This document shows, in pieces, positions 28,804-38,157 of a DNA stretch of 64,000 nt. The DNA is taken from the NCBI RefSeq assembly GCF_000211815.1, contig NZ_GL890832.1:22181-86180 (forward strand). Reading direction: 5' to 3'. Position numbers and translations under genes: made by a program. Within the stretch, counting starts at the first letter, position 1. Each line of letters begins with the position of its first letter. The notes under the pieces are model-generated. The model was given only the letters and a program-made list of their open reading frames with translations. It ran no database searches and was not told the origin of the DNA. The stretch comes from Moorena producens 3L (GTDB lineage Bacteria; Cyanobacteriota; Cyanobacteriia; Cyanobacteriales; Coleofasciculaceae).

Positions 28804-29005
28804 TTAAATTTTATTAACGGTTTACACTTTACAGTTTACAGCTTAGACTTTACACTTTATCCTTTAAGCTGTTGTGCATTTCAATTAGATATTATTTAGT
28901 TATCAAAAAAATAAAACTCTTTACCCCTGCTCCCTGCTCCCTGCTCCCTGTTCCCTTGCTCTCATAACCTAAAATTTTAAATTAACACCAGCTTACTGTC
29001 ATAAA

Positions 29006-31018
29006 TTAAGGCAACTTCCAAAGTTTAATACTATCATCTCTACTCCCACTGACTAAGGTTTTTCCATCGGGACTAATCGCCAGAGAACTCACCCAGTTTG
29101 TATGACCAGTGAGGGTATTTTTCAACTCACCCGTTTCTAAATTCCAAACCTTAATGGTATTATTAGCACTACCACTAACCAAGGTTTTACCATCTGGGCT
29201 AATCGCCAGAGAATGAACATAGTATATATGTCCAGTCAAGGTATTTTTTAATTCACCAATTGTTAAATCCCAAATCTTAATATTACGGTCTAGACTACTA
29301 CTAAATAATGTTTTACCATCAGGACTAATGATTATAGAAACAACGGAATCTCTATGACCGGTGAGGGTCTTTTTTAGATTACCTGTATCCAAATCCCAAA
29401 TTCTGATCGTATTGCCCCCATTACCACTAACTAACGTTTTGCCATCAGGGCTAATCACCACCGAACTAACCCAATTCGTTTCCCCCGTTAAGGTTTGTTT
29501 CAGCTTACCAGTATGTAAATTCCAAACTTTGATAGTTTGGTCATAACTGCCACTTACTAACGTTTTTCCATCGGAACTAATCGCAACAGAACTAATAAAA
29601 CCCTGATGACCAGTAAGATTCTTTTTCAGCTGACCCCTTTTCAAATTCCAAATCTTGATAGTGTTGTCATCGCCACCACTAGCAATATTTTCTCCATCAG
29701 GAGTAATAGCGACAGAATAAACATTACCATCATGGCCATTAAGAGTTCTAACTAACTCACCTTTCGGCAAATTCCAAATTTTTACAGTATGATCATTACT
29801 ACCACTTACCAAATATTGATTATCAGGACTTACCGCAATAGAACGCACTGAGTTACTGTGTCCACTCAGAGTAGCTTTGAGGTAGGTACTGCTGGGGAAA
29901 CCAGCAATCAAAAAACTTAGATTAGACGGAAAGGTTTGATACCGAAAATATCCATATCCTTGAGTAATTAATCCTAGAGATAATAAAGAAAATCCTCCCA
30001 TCATAACTTGTTTTTTTAACTGGTCATTTTGTCTGAATGACGTTAAAAAATTCAGAAAAGACTCGTGATAATTAGACGTTGATTGAGAGGGATTAGCAGA
30101 GGGCGCAGACTGAAGCTCCAACACCTCCAAAACTTGGTCTACAGACTGATAACGGTGCTGATAGCTTTCTGGGAGCAGCCGATCCATTATCCACCACAAT
30201 TTTTCACTCACCGGTTGCTTTAAATGCTTTCGCCAACTATTTACCCAGCGATAGCCTTGTTTCTTCCACAAATCCCAAGGATGAACATTGGTCAGCAAAT
30301 GAAAGCAGGTCGTGCCCAAACTGTATAAATCACTAGCAGCATAGGCTTTACCTCCCTCCATTTGTTCCATAGGCACATAGCCAAACGAACCGATAGTGGT
30401 GCCAGTGATATTAGCCATGACCGTAGCCCTCAATTGCTTGGCTATCCCAAAATCGATTAGTACTAGCTGACTCTTTTTTTCAGATCCTTGAGCCGCAGCA
30501 GGACGGCGAATGATATTACCTGGTTTAATGTCTCGGTGAATCACCTTCTGTTGATGCACAAACTTGAGAATAGTTAGCAGTTCAAATAAAACATCCTTAA
30601 TCTTGTCTTCACTGAACGGTCCTGCTTCTGCCAACTCTTGCTCTAAGGTTTTCCCCTCGATATACTCTTGGAGCAAATATAAGCGCTGATCTTCTTCAAA
30701 GTAAGCTAGCAAAGTAGGGATTTGGGGATGTTGTCCCAGCCTTTGCAATTGTTTTGCCTCTTGGTCAAATAATGCTCGTGCCTTCTTGAGTGCCTTTGTT
30801 CCCTCAATTTGGGGGGCTAGCTGCTTAATCACACACTGTTCATCCAATTTGTCCCTATCTTCTGCCAAATAAGTTTTGGCAAATCCCCCATCTCCGATGG
30901 GTCGAATCGGACGATAGCGGTTTTTCAGGAGTACTAGTTTGTTACCACAGCTTTGGCAAAACTGGTTATCATCCGGATTAATGGGATTCTGGCAATCAGG
31001 ATTAAGACAGCAGATCAT
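29006..31018 (-). CDS. Serine/threonine kinase with WD40 propeller
   Basis: A 670-residue protein. A four-cysteine zinc ribbon (CCLNPDCQNP and CQSCGNK, about 3-26) precedes a Hanks-type kinase (about 33-300). The kinase has the glycine loop IGDGGFAKTYLA, the lysine in CVIKQLAP, catalytic VIHRDIKPGNII and metal-binding LIDFGIAK. A single membrane helix near 335-355 is followed by seven WD40 blades (about 385-670), each ending in IWNL/VWNL/IWDL. The blades form one beta-propeller, probably on the far side of the membrane. Substrate is unknown. The blades are highly similar, so recent duplication is likely. The gene is monocistronic. Confidence 0.95.
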   Translation of the reverse strand: MICCLNPDCQNPINPDDNQFCQSCGNKLVLLKNRYRPIRPIGDGGFAKTYLAEDRDKLDEQCVIKQLAPQIEGTKALKKARALFDQEAKQLQRLGQHPQIPTLLAYFEEDQRLYLLQEYIEGKTLEQELAEAGPFSEDKIKDVLFELLTILKFVHQQKVIHRDIKPGNIIRRPAAAQGSEKKSQLVLIDFGIAKQLRATVMANITGTTIGSFGYVPMEQMEGGKAYAASDLYSLGTTCFHLLTNVHPWDLWKKQGYRWVNSWRKHLKQPVSEKLWWIMDRLLPESYQHRYQSVDQVLEVLELQSAPSANPSQSTSNYHESFLNFLTSFRQNDQLKKQVMMGGFSLLSLGLITQGYGYFRYQTFPSNLSFLIAGFPSSTYLKATLSGHSNSVRSIAVSPDNQYLVSGSNDHTVKIWNLPKGELVRTLNGHDGNVYSVAITPDGENIASGGDDNTIKIWNLKRGQLKKNLTGHQGFISSVAISSDGKTLVSGSYDQTIKVWNLHTGKLKQTLTGETNWVSSVVISPDGKTLVSGNGGNTIRIWDLDTGNLKKTLTGHRDSVVSIIISPDGKTLFSSSLDRNIKIWDLTIGELKNTLTGHIYYVHSLAISPDGKTLVSGSANNTIKVWNLETGELKNTLTGHTNWVSSLAISPDGKTLVSGSRDDSIKLWKLP

Positions 31019-31398
31019 ACTGGCAGGTCATTAGGGAATTTGGGTATGACTAGGCCATTAAGAGGGTAGTTTTTTCCTGTTGATTTTCCTCTTAAGAGGG
31101 AGCATGTCACAGTTAAATGACATACGGTAGTACTTACGGTAGAAATTCCCTGGTATCAGGATGGTTTTAGTAGATGCTAGCGGTAGCTGTTAGCTAATCG
31201 GATCAAGTAGCAGGGATGGCCAAAAGGCCAGGCTACTTTAGGTGCTTTGCGGTTTCCGAGAGATTTGAATCGGTAATGGTGATACGATCAAGGATTTGAG
31301 CTGTTGACCAATCCTTATGATTAAGGGTGCTGGTTAATTTACCTTCAATGAATGATATTAGCAGAATTTTAGGAAATGCGATCGCAATCTGGTTATAT

Positions 31399-31515
31399 TT
31401 TACCGGTTATCGGTTACAGGTTATCGGTTATCGGTTACAGGTTATCGGTTATCGGTTACAGGTTATCGGTTATCGGTTACAGGTTATCGGTTATCGGTTA
31501 CAGGTTATCGGTTAG
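31399..31515. repeat. TTATCGG/TTACAGG heptamer array
   Basis: About sixteen alternating copies of the heptamers TTATCGG and TTACAGG. Frames across it give false open reading frames with a seven-residue repeat. The region 31019-31398 upstream holds no gene that I can support. Confidence 0.95.
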
Positions 31516-31529
31516 GTGGTTATTAAACC

Positions 31530-31850
31530 TTGGCCTTTCGGCCACGCGATCGCGTTCAACCTGTTTAACCTTCAACCTTCAACCTGTTTAACCTTCAACC
31601 TGTTTAACCTTGGCTTTTGGCCACGCGATCGCGTTCAACCTGTTTAACCTTCAACCTGTTTAACCTTGGCTTTTGGCCACGCGATCGCGTTCAACCTGTT
31701 TAACCTTCAACCTGTTTAACCTTGGCTTTTGGCCACGCGATCGCGTTCAACCTGTTTAACCTTCAACCTGTTTAACCTTGGCTTTTGGCCACGCGATCGC
31801 GTTCAACCTGTTTAACCTTCAACCTGTTTAACCTTCAACCTTCAACCTCT
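31530..31850. repeat. 56-bp tandem repeat with HIP1 site in every unit
   Basis: TTGGCTTTTGGCCACGCGAT begins units at 31610, 31666, 31722 and 31778 (exact 56-base spacing), with a variant start at 31530. Each unit includes one GCGATCGC and several AACCTGT/AACCTTC heptamers; 56 equals eight heptamers. No variable spacers are present, so it is not CRISPR. Confidence 0.95.
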
Positions 31851-32036
31851 TTTAGGAACTATACTCTGTCACGGAAGTCATGGATTCATAGTAGGGACGA
31901 CTGACGGCTGATAACTGAATGCTTACCATAGCTATTGTCAAGCCTAGGTATAACATAACAACGCTACCAGATATAATCTGATCTATCATTCTTTTATGGA
32001 ATCTATTACCTCCGATCTATTACTTCTGAAACTACC

Positions 32037-32444
32037 ATGAGAGCATCTAATCGAATTACCCTAGTTTTGTTTCTACTGCGCCTCAGTGTTTTTATAGTAA
32101 TGCTGATGTGGACAATCGATAAATTCGTGCGTCCTGAACATGCAGCTGCGGTCTATGAAAACTTTTACTTTATTAGTGGACTCGGTAACAGCATTTTTAT
32201 TATTATTGGCTTTATTCAGCTAGTCATCATCATCGGATTTTTACTAGGGTGGAAAAAACGATTTACTTATGGTAGCGTATTATTATTTCATGGGGTATCA
32301 ACTCTCTCATCCTATCAGCAATATCTAAGCCCATTTAATGATCCGAACTTGCTATTTTTTGCCGCCTGGCCAATGTTAGCAGCTTGCTTTGCTCTTTATT
32401 ATCTCAGAGACCTTGATACCCTGTTTGTAATCCATAGACGATAG
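32037..32444 (+). CDS. DoxX-like four-helix membrane protein
   Basis: A 135-residue integral membrane protein with four predicted helices (about 8-25, 48-68, 76-95 and 103-122). The pattern LRLSVFIVMLMWTIDKFVRP near the start and GFLLGWKKRFTYGSVLLFHG in the middle are DoxX/SURF4-like. The function of such proteins is poorly known; redox or quinone-linked roles are proposed for the family. No partner is adjacent. It is preceded by repeats and followed by a heptamer array. Confidence 0.65.
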   Translation: MRASNRITLVLFLLRLSVFIVMLMWTIDKFVRPEHAAAVYENFYFISGLGNSIFIIIGFIQLVIIIGFLLGWKKRFTYGSVLLFHGVSTLSSYQQYLSPFNDPNLLFFAAWPMLAACFALYYLRDLDTLFVIHRR

Positions 32445-32481
32445 GTAAGATAAACACAAAAATCTTCCTTCTGGCCTTCAA

Positions 32482-32738
32482 GTTAAAAGTTTAAAGTTGA
32501 AAGTTTAAAGTTGAAAGTTTAAAGCTTAAAGCATTTACTCACAATCATGAGGTACACAAGATTTTTTCCATCTTGCCTCTTGCCTCTTGCCTCTTGCCTC
32601 TTGCCTCTTGCCTCTTGCCTCTTGCCTCTTGCCTCTTGCCTCTTGCCTCTTGCCTCTTGCCTCTTGCCTCTTGCCTCTTGCCTCTTGCCTCTTGCCTCTT
32701 GCCTCTTGCCTCTTGCCTCTTGCCTCTTGCCTCTTGCC
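32482..32738. repeat. AAAGTTT/AAAGTTG and TTGCCTC heptamer arrays
   Basis: A short AAAGTTT/AAAGTTG array (about 32482-32525) is followed by more than twenty tandem copies of TTGCCTC (32574-32738). The arrays create stop-free frames in five of six readings; these frames are artefacts. They end about 70 bases before the permease start codon. Confidence 0.95.
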
Positions 32739-32806
32739 TATTCTCTGTTCCCTGTTCCCTAAAACCCAGGAATCTGTACCTAACCCAATTGAAAACTGCT
32801 GTAATT

Positions 32807-33580
32807 ATGAAATATTGGCGGGAAACCTGTGCTGTAGCACAACGAATCTTGATTGAACTATGGCGAAGGCAGCGTAGCCTATTATTTTGGAGTATTTTTC
32901 CAATTACTGTGCTATTTCTCAACGGTTTAATTATGGCAGAACAGGCTCAGCTATCCACCGCTGAAGCATTTGAACGTGCTGCCCCAACTACTCTTGTGGG
33001 TGCTGCTTTGTTTTTTAGCTGCTTGGGGGGTAGCGTCGCAACGGTAGTCTCAGAACGAGAACAGCACATGCTCAAGCGTTTATTTCTCTCTCCATTAGGC
33101 GGCATATCCTATTTCTTAGGAATTTTTTTGGCTCACAGCTGCATTGGTACAGGTCAAGCCTTAGTGGTTTATACCATAGCAGCATTTTTGGGGGCAAGGT
33201 TTCAAGGTTCCGTGTTGCTAGGGATATTGATTATTTTCCTGAGTATTATTGCTTATGTGGGAGTGGGATTTTTTCTGGGAACTCAATTAGCGCGGCGCAC
33301 TGAGGACGTTAATGCCTTAGTGGGAACCTTCGGTGTACCTCTATTAATTTTGGGGGGTGCATTTTTACCAACTGCTTTGTTTCCGGAACAGTTACTGGAA
33401 ATCGCTAAGTTTAACCCAATTTATCATATGAACGAAGCCTTGCTGGGAGTATGGGCTGATGGGAATAGTTTGGTGCAAATCGAGTCTCATTTCTGGTTTT
33501 TGTTTGGCTTTTCCTCAGTGATGGTGATAGTCGGATGGTTGTCATACCAGGGGATGGTTCGGGTAGAGAGGAGATTGTGA
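32807..33580 (+). CDS. ABC-2 type transporter permease
   Basis: A 257-residue inner-membrane permease with six helices. It starts MKYWRETCAVAQRILIELWR and has the ABC-2 signature around SEREQHMLKRLFLSPLGGIS (about 87-106) and LLILGGAFLPTALFPE (about 190-205). The ATG at 32807 is preferred: earlier starts would read through the TTGCCTC array and give a false LPLASCL-repeat N-terminus. The ATP-binding subunit is on the same strand at 34542, but 961 bases of repeats and an IS200/IS605 remnant now separate them. The substrate is unknown; multidrug or polysaccharide export is possible. Confidence 0.85.
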   Translation: MKYWRETCAVAQRILIELWRRQRSLLFWSIFPITVLFLNGLIMAEQAQLSTAEAFERAAPTTLVGAALFFSCLGGSVATVVSEREQHMLKRLFLSPLGGISYFLGIFLAHSCIGTGQALVVYTIAAFLGARFQGSVLLGILIIFLSIIAYVGVGFFLGTQLARRTEDVNALVGTFGVPLLILGGAFLPTALFPEQLLEIAKFNPIYHMNEALLGVWADGNSLVQIESHFWFLFGFSSVMVIVGWLSYQGMVRVERRL

Positions 33581-33729
33581 TTACCCACGGGAGTTTTGTG
33601 CAGGGTAACCTAGTTTAAACCCTTGAAGAATGAGGAGGTTTGCACAAACAAATAAACTTAAGTATAGTCGGGTCAGTTATCTATTACCTAGTAGGTAAGC
33701 ATATGCGCTACGCGCACGCGTGCGCGTTC

Positions 33730-33899
33730 AGCCGTCAGCCGTCAGCCGTGAGCTTTTAGCTCACGCTACGCGTTCAGCTTAAAATAAACCTAAAACGAGA
33801 GAATTTAATAGTTCGAGATTAATGAGAATTGAAAGTCTGGGGAAAAGTCTATCAGCTAATGCTTCACAGGCTTCTAGCCTGTGAAGCATTAGCTGATAG
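33730..33899. repeat. Dispersed repeat with perfect 23-bp inverted repeat
   Basis: CTATCAGCTAATGCTTCACA begins the left arm at 33849-33871; the right arm 33877-33899 is its exact complement, with a five-base loop. Upstream lie CAGCCGT heptamers and GCTCACGCTACGCG palindromes. The string GAGAATTTAATAGTTCGAGA here (33798) recurs at 39568, so the two regions share a mobile repeat. Confidence 0.85.
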
Positions 33900-33956
33900 C
33901 TGACCGCTGATAGCTGAATGCTTACCCTAGTACTCCTATAAAATCATCCGATTATC

Positions 33957-34500
33957 TTGACACTCCCCGCTAATCGCGAGACGGGGATTCCTAGATCAAC
34001 GAGCCACCTTAAACCGTCGTGTTCCATCTTTGACGCCGCCAAAAACAGGACAGTACTCAAACCAAGAATCCGCTGTGCCAAATTCCTAGTCGATTCACGA
34101 CAGACCCAGAGGGCAGTTCTCCTTAGGCGTATCGGCAAAGCCGACGCTACGCGAACGGGTACTTTAACCATTTCCCCAGGTTCCGGTGTGCCCCACCGTA
34201 CCTTGTTGTTAAAAAGTGATTTTTCCTGGGTTCACACGCCAATTGCTAGTTGACGATTGGGTTTTTAAAGAGGATTCTCCCTGCCCTCTAGGCATTACTA
34301 CTTTGTGGTCAATCAGTTGCGGGTCTCTCTCCCGTCTGAGCCAACGGTTTTTCAGCCTGTACCTAATATTAGACTATATCATCTTTTCCAATGATTCCGG
34401 AAACCTACGCTTATTTTTCTAGGCGACTTTAGTCGCTGTGAGTCTTCATCCCCGGTTTAAAAACACGGGGCTTTCGACTTGTACGTCCCCGCGTAAAAAA
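33957..34500 (-). mobile_element. Degenerate IS200/IS605-family remnant
   Basis: The left edge TTGACACTCCCCGCTAATCG continues to GAGACGGGGATTCC and matches the right-end hairpin type seen at 41853 and 46065. The other edge has hairpins CCCCGGTTTAAAAACACGGGG and GGGGACGTAC. No intact tnpA or tnpB remains; only a meaningless 75-codon minus frame is open. It separates the ABC permease from its ATPase. Confidence 0.65.
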
Positions 34501-34541
34501 AGTCTGATTAAATTGCCTTAGTATTGCTGAAGGTTTAACTA

Positions 34542-35459
34542 GTGCTAAATATCCATAAATTAAATAAGTCTTACGGTAATCGAAACGTTCTGCGGGATTT
34601 AACCCTAAATATTCCAGGGGGAGAAATATATGGTTTACTCGGACCCAATGGTGCAGGTAAGACAACTACTATCAATATCATCTGTAACTTACTACGAGCA
34701 GATAGTGGTGCGATCGCAATCAATAACCAACCAGTGTCCGAGGCAACGAAAAAGCTGATTGGGGTTGCCCCCCAAGAGAATTTACTGTATCAAACCCTTA
34801 GTTGTCAAGAAAACTTGTATTTCTTTGCTCGTCTGTATGGTTTAGATGCTCAGCAGTGCTCTAAACAAGTTTACGCTGCCCTTGCTGCAGTAAATTTATT
34901 AGAGCGGGCAAAAAGTCCGGTGGAAACCCTCAGTGGTGGGATGCAGCGACGGATGAATATTGCTGTGGCTCTAGTGCATCAGCCGAAATTACTTATTTTA
35001 GATGAGCCTACCACAGGCTTAGATATTGAAGCCCGATATGAAATTTGGGACTTGATTCGACGTCTTCAGCGCCAGGGAATTACTATTTTGCTGACGACTC
35101 ATTCCCTTGATGAAGCAGAACGTGTTTGCCAGAGAATTGGTATTCTTAAACAGGGACGGATTGTAGCAGAGGGGAGTTTGCTTGAGTTACGGCAAAAGAT
35201 TCCCGCTCAAGAAATTGTAGTAGTAGATACCCCTCAAGAAGAACAAGCGATCGCTCGTGCCCAAGAATTAGGGTTTACTCATCGCCGCTATGGAAATGAT
35301 TTAGCCTTTTGGCTACCAGAGTCTTTAGACCTGAAGGATATTATTGCTTGTTTTGATGGGATTCCCCTCGATTCCATTGCTCGTCAGCCAGTGCGGCTGG
35401 AGTATGTCTATGTAGAGGTTACATCAAATCTGGGAAACAAGTTAGTGGTTAGTCGTTAG
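34542..35459 (+). CDS. ABC transporter ATP-binding protein
   Basis: A 305-residue cytoplasmic ATPase of the drug/polysaccharide-export (DRA/CcmA) class. Walker A GPNGAGKTT (about 34-42), Q-loop APQEN, signature LSGGMQRRMNIA (about 130-141), Walker B LLILDEPTTGLD and switch LLTTHSLDEAE are all present. A GTG start at 34542 begins MLNIHKLNKSYGNRN as expected for the family. The C-terminal 90 residues are the usual regulatory tail. It should pair with the permease encoded at 32807-33580, with which it presumably once formed an operon. Confidence 0.92.
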   Translation: MLNIHKLNKSYGNRNVLRDLTLNIPGGEIYGLLGPNGAGKTTTINIICNLLRADSGAIAINNQPVSEATKKLIGVAPQENLLYQTLSCQENLYFFARLYGLDAQQCSKQVYAALAAVNLLERAKSPVETLSGGMQRRMNIAVALVHQPKLLILDEPTTGLDIEARYEIWDLIRRLQRQGITILLTTHSLDEAERVCQRIGILKQGRIVAEGSLLELRQKIPAQEIVVVDTPQEEQAIARAQELGFTHRRYGNDLAFWLPESLDLKDIIACFDGIPLDSIARQPVRLEYVYVEVTSNLGNKLVVSR

Positions 35460-35503
35460 TGGCTTAGTCGTTAGTCATAGTGTGTTGATCTCTACTAACT
35501 ACT

Positions 35504-35531
35504 GTAGGGGCAAACCACGGTTTGCCCCTAC
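35504..35531. terminator. 13-bp perfect stem-loop between convergent genes
   Basis: GTAGGGGCAAACC and GGTTTGCCCCTAC form a perfect stem with a two-base loop, between the ABC ATPase gene and the minus-strand gene at 35587. It may terminate both directions, or be a small repeat element. Confidence 0.5.
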
Positions 35532-35586
35532 TAACCACCAACAAAAAAGAATAAGCTGGATATTGTGGGTGATTAATGATAACAAT

Positions 35587-35853
35587 CTACAAACCATTCC
35601 CTTTGCTAGACAGCTGAGCCGCAACTTTTCTGAATACGTACACCAAGCCCTCTGATGACAAAAGACTCATCTGGGCCAGGATATAATCAGCGAAGTGGGT
35701 AGTTGCTGAAAGCACAATCAACCCCGATTCTTGGTCAAGCAAGCGCTCAATCAATTCAGCCTTTTCCTCTACAGATAATGTTTCGGCTAGACGCCAAACG
35801 CTATCAACCTTATTAGGCTTGGAGTTAATGTCAATTACGCAATTCTTATACAT
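35587..35853 (-). CDS. Hypothetical 88-residue protein
   Basis: No family is recognised. The middle (TLSVEEKAELIERLLDQESG, about 25-44) resembles the start of small antitoxin-like or addiction-module proteins, but no toxin gene is adjacent. The rest (FADYILAQMSLLSSEGLVYV) is moderately hydrophobic without a clear membrane helix. An AAGGGCAG site precedes the ATG by a normal distance. Coding status is uncertain. Confidence 0.45.
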   Translation of the reverse strand: MYKNCVIDINSKPNKVDSVWRLAETLSVEEKAELIERLLDQESGLIVLSATTHFADYILAQMSLLSSEGLVYVFRKVAAQLSSKGNGL

Positions 35854-36149
35854 TGCCTTACTGCCCTTAAATAACTGATGGGATTATAGAATTGCTGAGT
35901 TGACCGCCGTAACCGTAAATCTACTTATAGAGAATAGACCACCTCTGCAATTCTAAGTAAATTCCTCAAGGTTAATCAACCTGTTAGGGTTAATCAATGT
36001 TTTGTCTTCACAGGGATATTATAACCATTTTTTTCAGGATTTGTCACCATTTCCAGATATCAAGGCAGAGCCTTAAGCTGGTCTTCATTTAAATTCCATG
36101 GTTCTGACAGCAGGGGAGCATCAATTCCCCCTAACCCCCCTTAGTAAGC

Positions 36150-36552
36150 CAGGGCTGTTTCATTGTCGGACTAAAATGTGATTGGTGGGGATATAGGGAG
36201 ATAGGGAGATAGGGAGATAGCGGTGTGAACGCGCACCGTGGGGAATTTTTATTAATAAAAAGTGCGACCCGAAGGTGCGACCCAAGGGCGAGTAAATCGC
36301 CCTTGGCGCGCACCTATAGCGCGAATTTAATTCTTAATGGGTCAAGCGCACCTTAGGTATTTTTCACCTTAAAAATATCCTCTCCCCAGCACCCCACTTC
36401 CCTTGAAGTTACAGTAGTTGAGGGTAGCATTTATGGTCGGCAGGTTATGGGCAACAGGTTTAAGTTTTTGTAATAAGGCTACCCTCTTCAAGGTTTCATC
36501 CCTTTCACGCTTATTGACCTGACAATTTATCCCAAAGAATGAAACAGCCCTG
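36150..36552. mobile_element. 403-bp MITE-like element with 11-bp target duplication
   Basis: Terminal inverted repeats CAGGGCTGTTTCATT (36150-36164) and AATGAAACAGCCCTG (36538-36552) are perfect over 15 bases. CCCTTAGTAAG occurs at 36138-36148 and 36553-36563, an 11-base direct repeat; the target was itself a CCCCCTTAGTAAGGGGG hairpin. One extra C lies between the left copy and the repeat. There is no transposase. The interior contains an AGGGAGAT array (36192), GTGCGACC repeats and stem-loop module A (36420-36486). Confidence 0.8.
36420..36486. other. Structured stem-loop module A, second copy
   Basis: GAGGGTAGC (36420-36428) pairs with GCTACCCTC (36478-36486). The flanking words AATAAGGCTACCC and TTCAAGGTTT align with CATAAGGCGACCC and TTCAAGGTTT of the copy at 21452-21525. 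The base pair that differs is compensated on the other arm. Confidence 0.6.
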
Positions 36553-36563
36553 CCCTTAGTAAG

Positions 36564-37068
36564 GGGGTAATGGGAGCATTGGAGAGGGTTTGACGGTTTT
36601 TTGCTAACTGAATAATATCCAATTTAAATGCGCAACAGCTTAACTTCAAAATGCCTAAAAACAAAATTGGTATCTTGAACGTTTAATGTTGATTTTTATT
36701 ACCCTGTTCCAGAGAATAAAAATTTAGTTTAACAGAGCATTGAAACCCCCAACTGTATTATGCTTATCCTTGGAATTTTACACGATGATTGGACTAAGCT
36801 AATATCCCTTTAAAACCGTGTCTGTATGGATGATATAAAATATCGTTTTTTTTAGCCTAATAAAGTACAATTTTTTTTTACATTTTCCCTCTTATAACTT
36901 TACTGCTCCGAAGCTCCGTTGGCGTTTGCGCAGGGTCGGGCAAAGCCCGAAAGCGTGGCCCACGGCCTTAGCTCCATGCTTCCTAAAACCAAAAAAAATG
37001 TACCTTACTAGCTTAAAAAGCGCTATACTATAATTGAGAAAACTATTGCTACTATCTAAACTGATAAG
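36564..37068. other. Intergenic region without a recognised gene
   Basis: AT-rich sequence with poly-T runs near 36850 and 36877. GTCGGGCAAAGCCCGA at about 36935 is a small hairpin, and its central word GGGCAAAGCCCG is shared with the insertion near 21872. Nothing coding is supported. The region 35854-36137 is likewise empty. Confidence 0.5.
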
Positions 37069-37665
37069 ATGAACCCTAATACCGTCAGTTTACCGGCTAG
37101 GCTCGAATTAATTATTGACTTAACTGACAAGCAATTTTTTCAGCTTTGTCAAACTAACCGTGACTTGAGATTCGAGCGTACAGCTAAAGGATAATTAATT
37201 ATTATGCCACCTACGGGTAGCAAAACTAGCGTACGCAATGCTGATCTAACGTATCAGTTAAGAGCTTGGAGTCGCCAAAATCAGCTAGGAAAATCCTTTG
37301 ACTCTTCCGGTGGTTTCAAACTTTCCTCGGGTGCAGAGCGCTCTCCAGATGCGTCTTGGGTGAAAATTGAACGGTGGAATGCTTTGACTCAAGCGGAAAA
37401 AGAAAGATTTGCTCCTTTGTGCCCCGATTTTGTGGTTGAATTAATGTCTCCCAGTTATTCCCTGGAAAAGACACAGGCCAAAATGAGGGAATATAGGGAT
37501 AATGGCGCAAGACTGGGATGGTTAATTAATCGCCAACAGCAGCAAGTATAAATTTATCCTCCCGATCGAGATGTGGAAATTTTAACTAGTCCACAAACAT
37601 TATCAGGAGAGGATAGGATGTTTTGCCAAGGTTTGTTTTGGATTTGGTTCCAATCTGGTGAATAG
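37069..37665 (+). pseudogene. Uma2-family nuclease-like gene, broken by two stops and a frameshift
   Basis: The frame from ATG 37069 (PARLELIIDLTDKQFFQLCQ) has a TAA at 37192 exactly where Uma2 proteins have a glutamate (TAKG-stop-LIIMPPTGS). It has another TAA at 37549 (QQQQV-stop-IYPPDRDVEIL), again at a usual glutamate. The C-terminal GEDVLPGF-like end is shifted by small indels near 37615. Uma2/DUF820 proteins have a PD-(D/E)XK-like fold and are abundant in cyanobacteria. The middle piece (FKLSSGAERSPDASWVKIER) is well preserved, so inactivation looks recent. Confidence 0.85.
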
Positions 37666-38157
37666 TTTGTGTCTGTTTGTAATAGACATCTCGTAAACTA
37701 GTCAACTTCTTGCCAATTGTTCGGTCATTAGGATTTTATATCAAGTCCGGTTAAATACCCATAATAAAAGTGTATCGAAGGCAGAGGGCAGAACGCATAA
37801 GGGTGCATCTCAATGCATTAAATTAGGCAAAATTATCATAAAATTATCATACTTCCCACACTTCCCACACTTCCCACACTTCCCACAATTACCTTCTTTT
37901 TTACAAATATGAGATGCACCATGATCGACTGCATCAAGAGACAGGGTAGTAATTTTTAGGGATAGATGTTAAGCTATCCAAGACTCGTTTTGTAAACTGT
38001 TTTAAAAACATGACGCGAGCATAATTTAATTTTTAAATAGCACCAATAGTTAGTAGACAGCTTGGTACTTTTTTTTAGACCTAATTTATAACAATCAACA
38101 CTTCTGGTCGAACCAAGTAATAATACAAGTAAGTTAAGGTACTGGTAGACTGACCTA
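37666..38157. other. Intergenic region with a 9-bp tandem repeat
   Basis: ACTTCCCAC is repeated about four times at 37853-37887, one of the few arrays here without a 7-base period. A GACTGCATCAAGAGACAGGG fragment of the 51-bp repeat family lies at about 37928. No gene is supported. Confidence 0.6.

Noticed and set aside
31327..31591. Small repeat proteins (VIGYRLQ-type)
   Set aside because: These are translations of the TTATCGG/TTACAGG array in different frames.
31530..31850. Possible CRISPR array from regular repeats
   Set aside because: The 56-bp units are directly adjacent and identical, with no variable spacers, and there are no cas genes.
32547..32806. Leucine/alanine/serine/cysteine-repeat protein or long N-terminus for the permease
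   Set aside because: The frame is only the TTGCCTC heptamer array read through. The permease has its own ATG at 32807.
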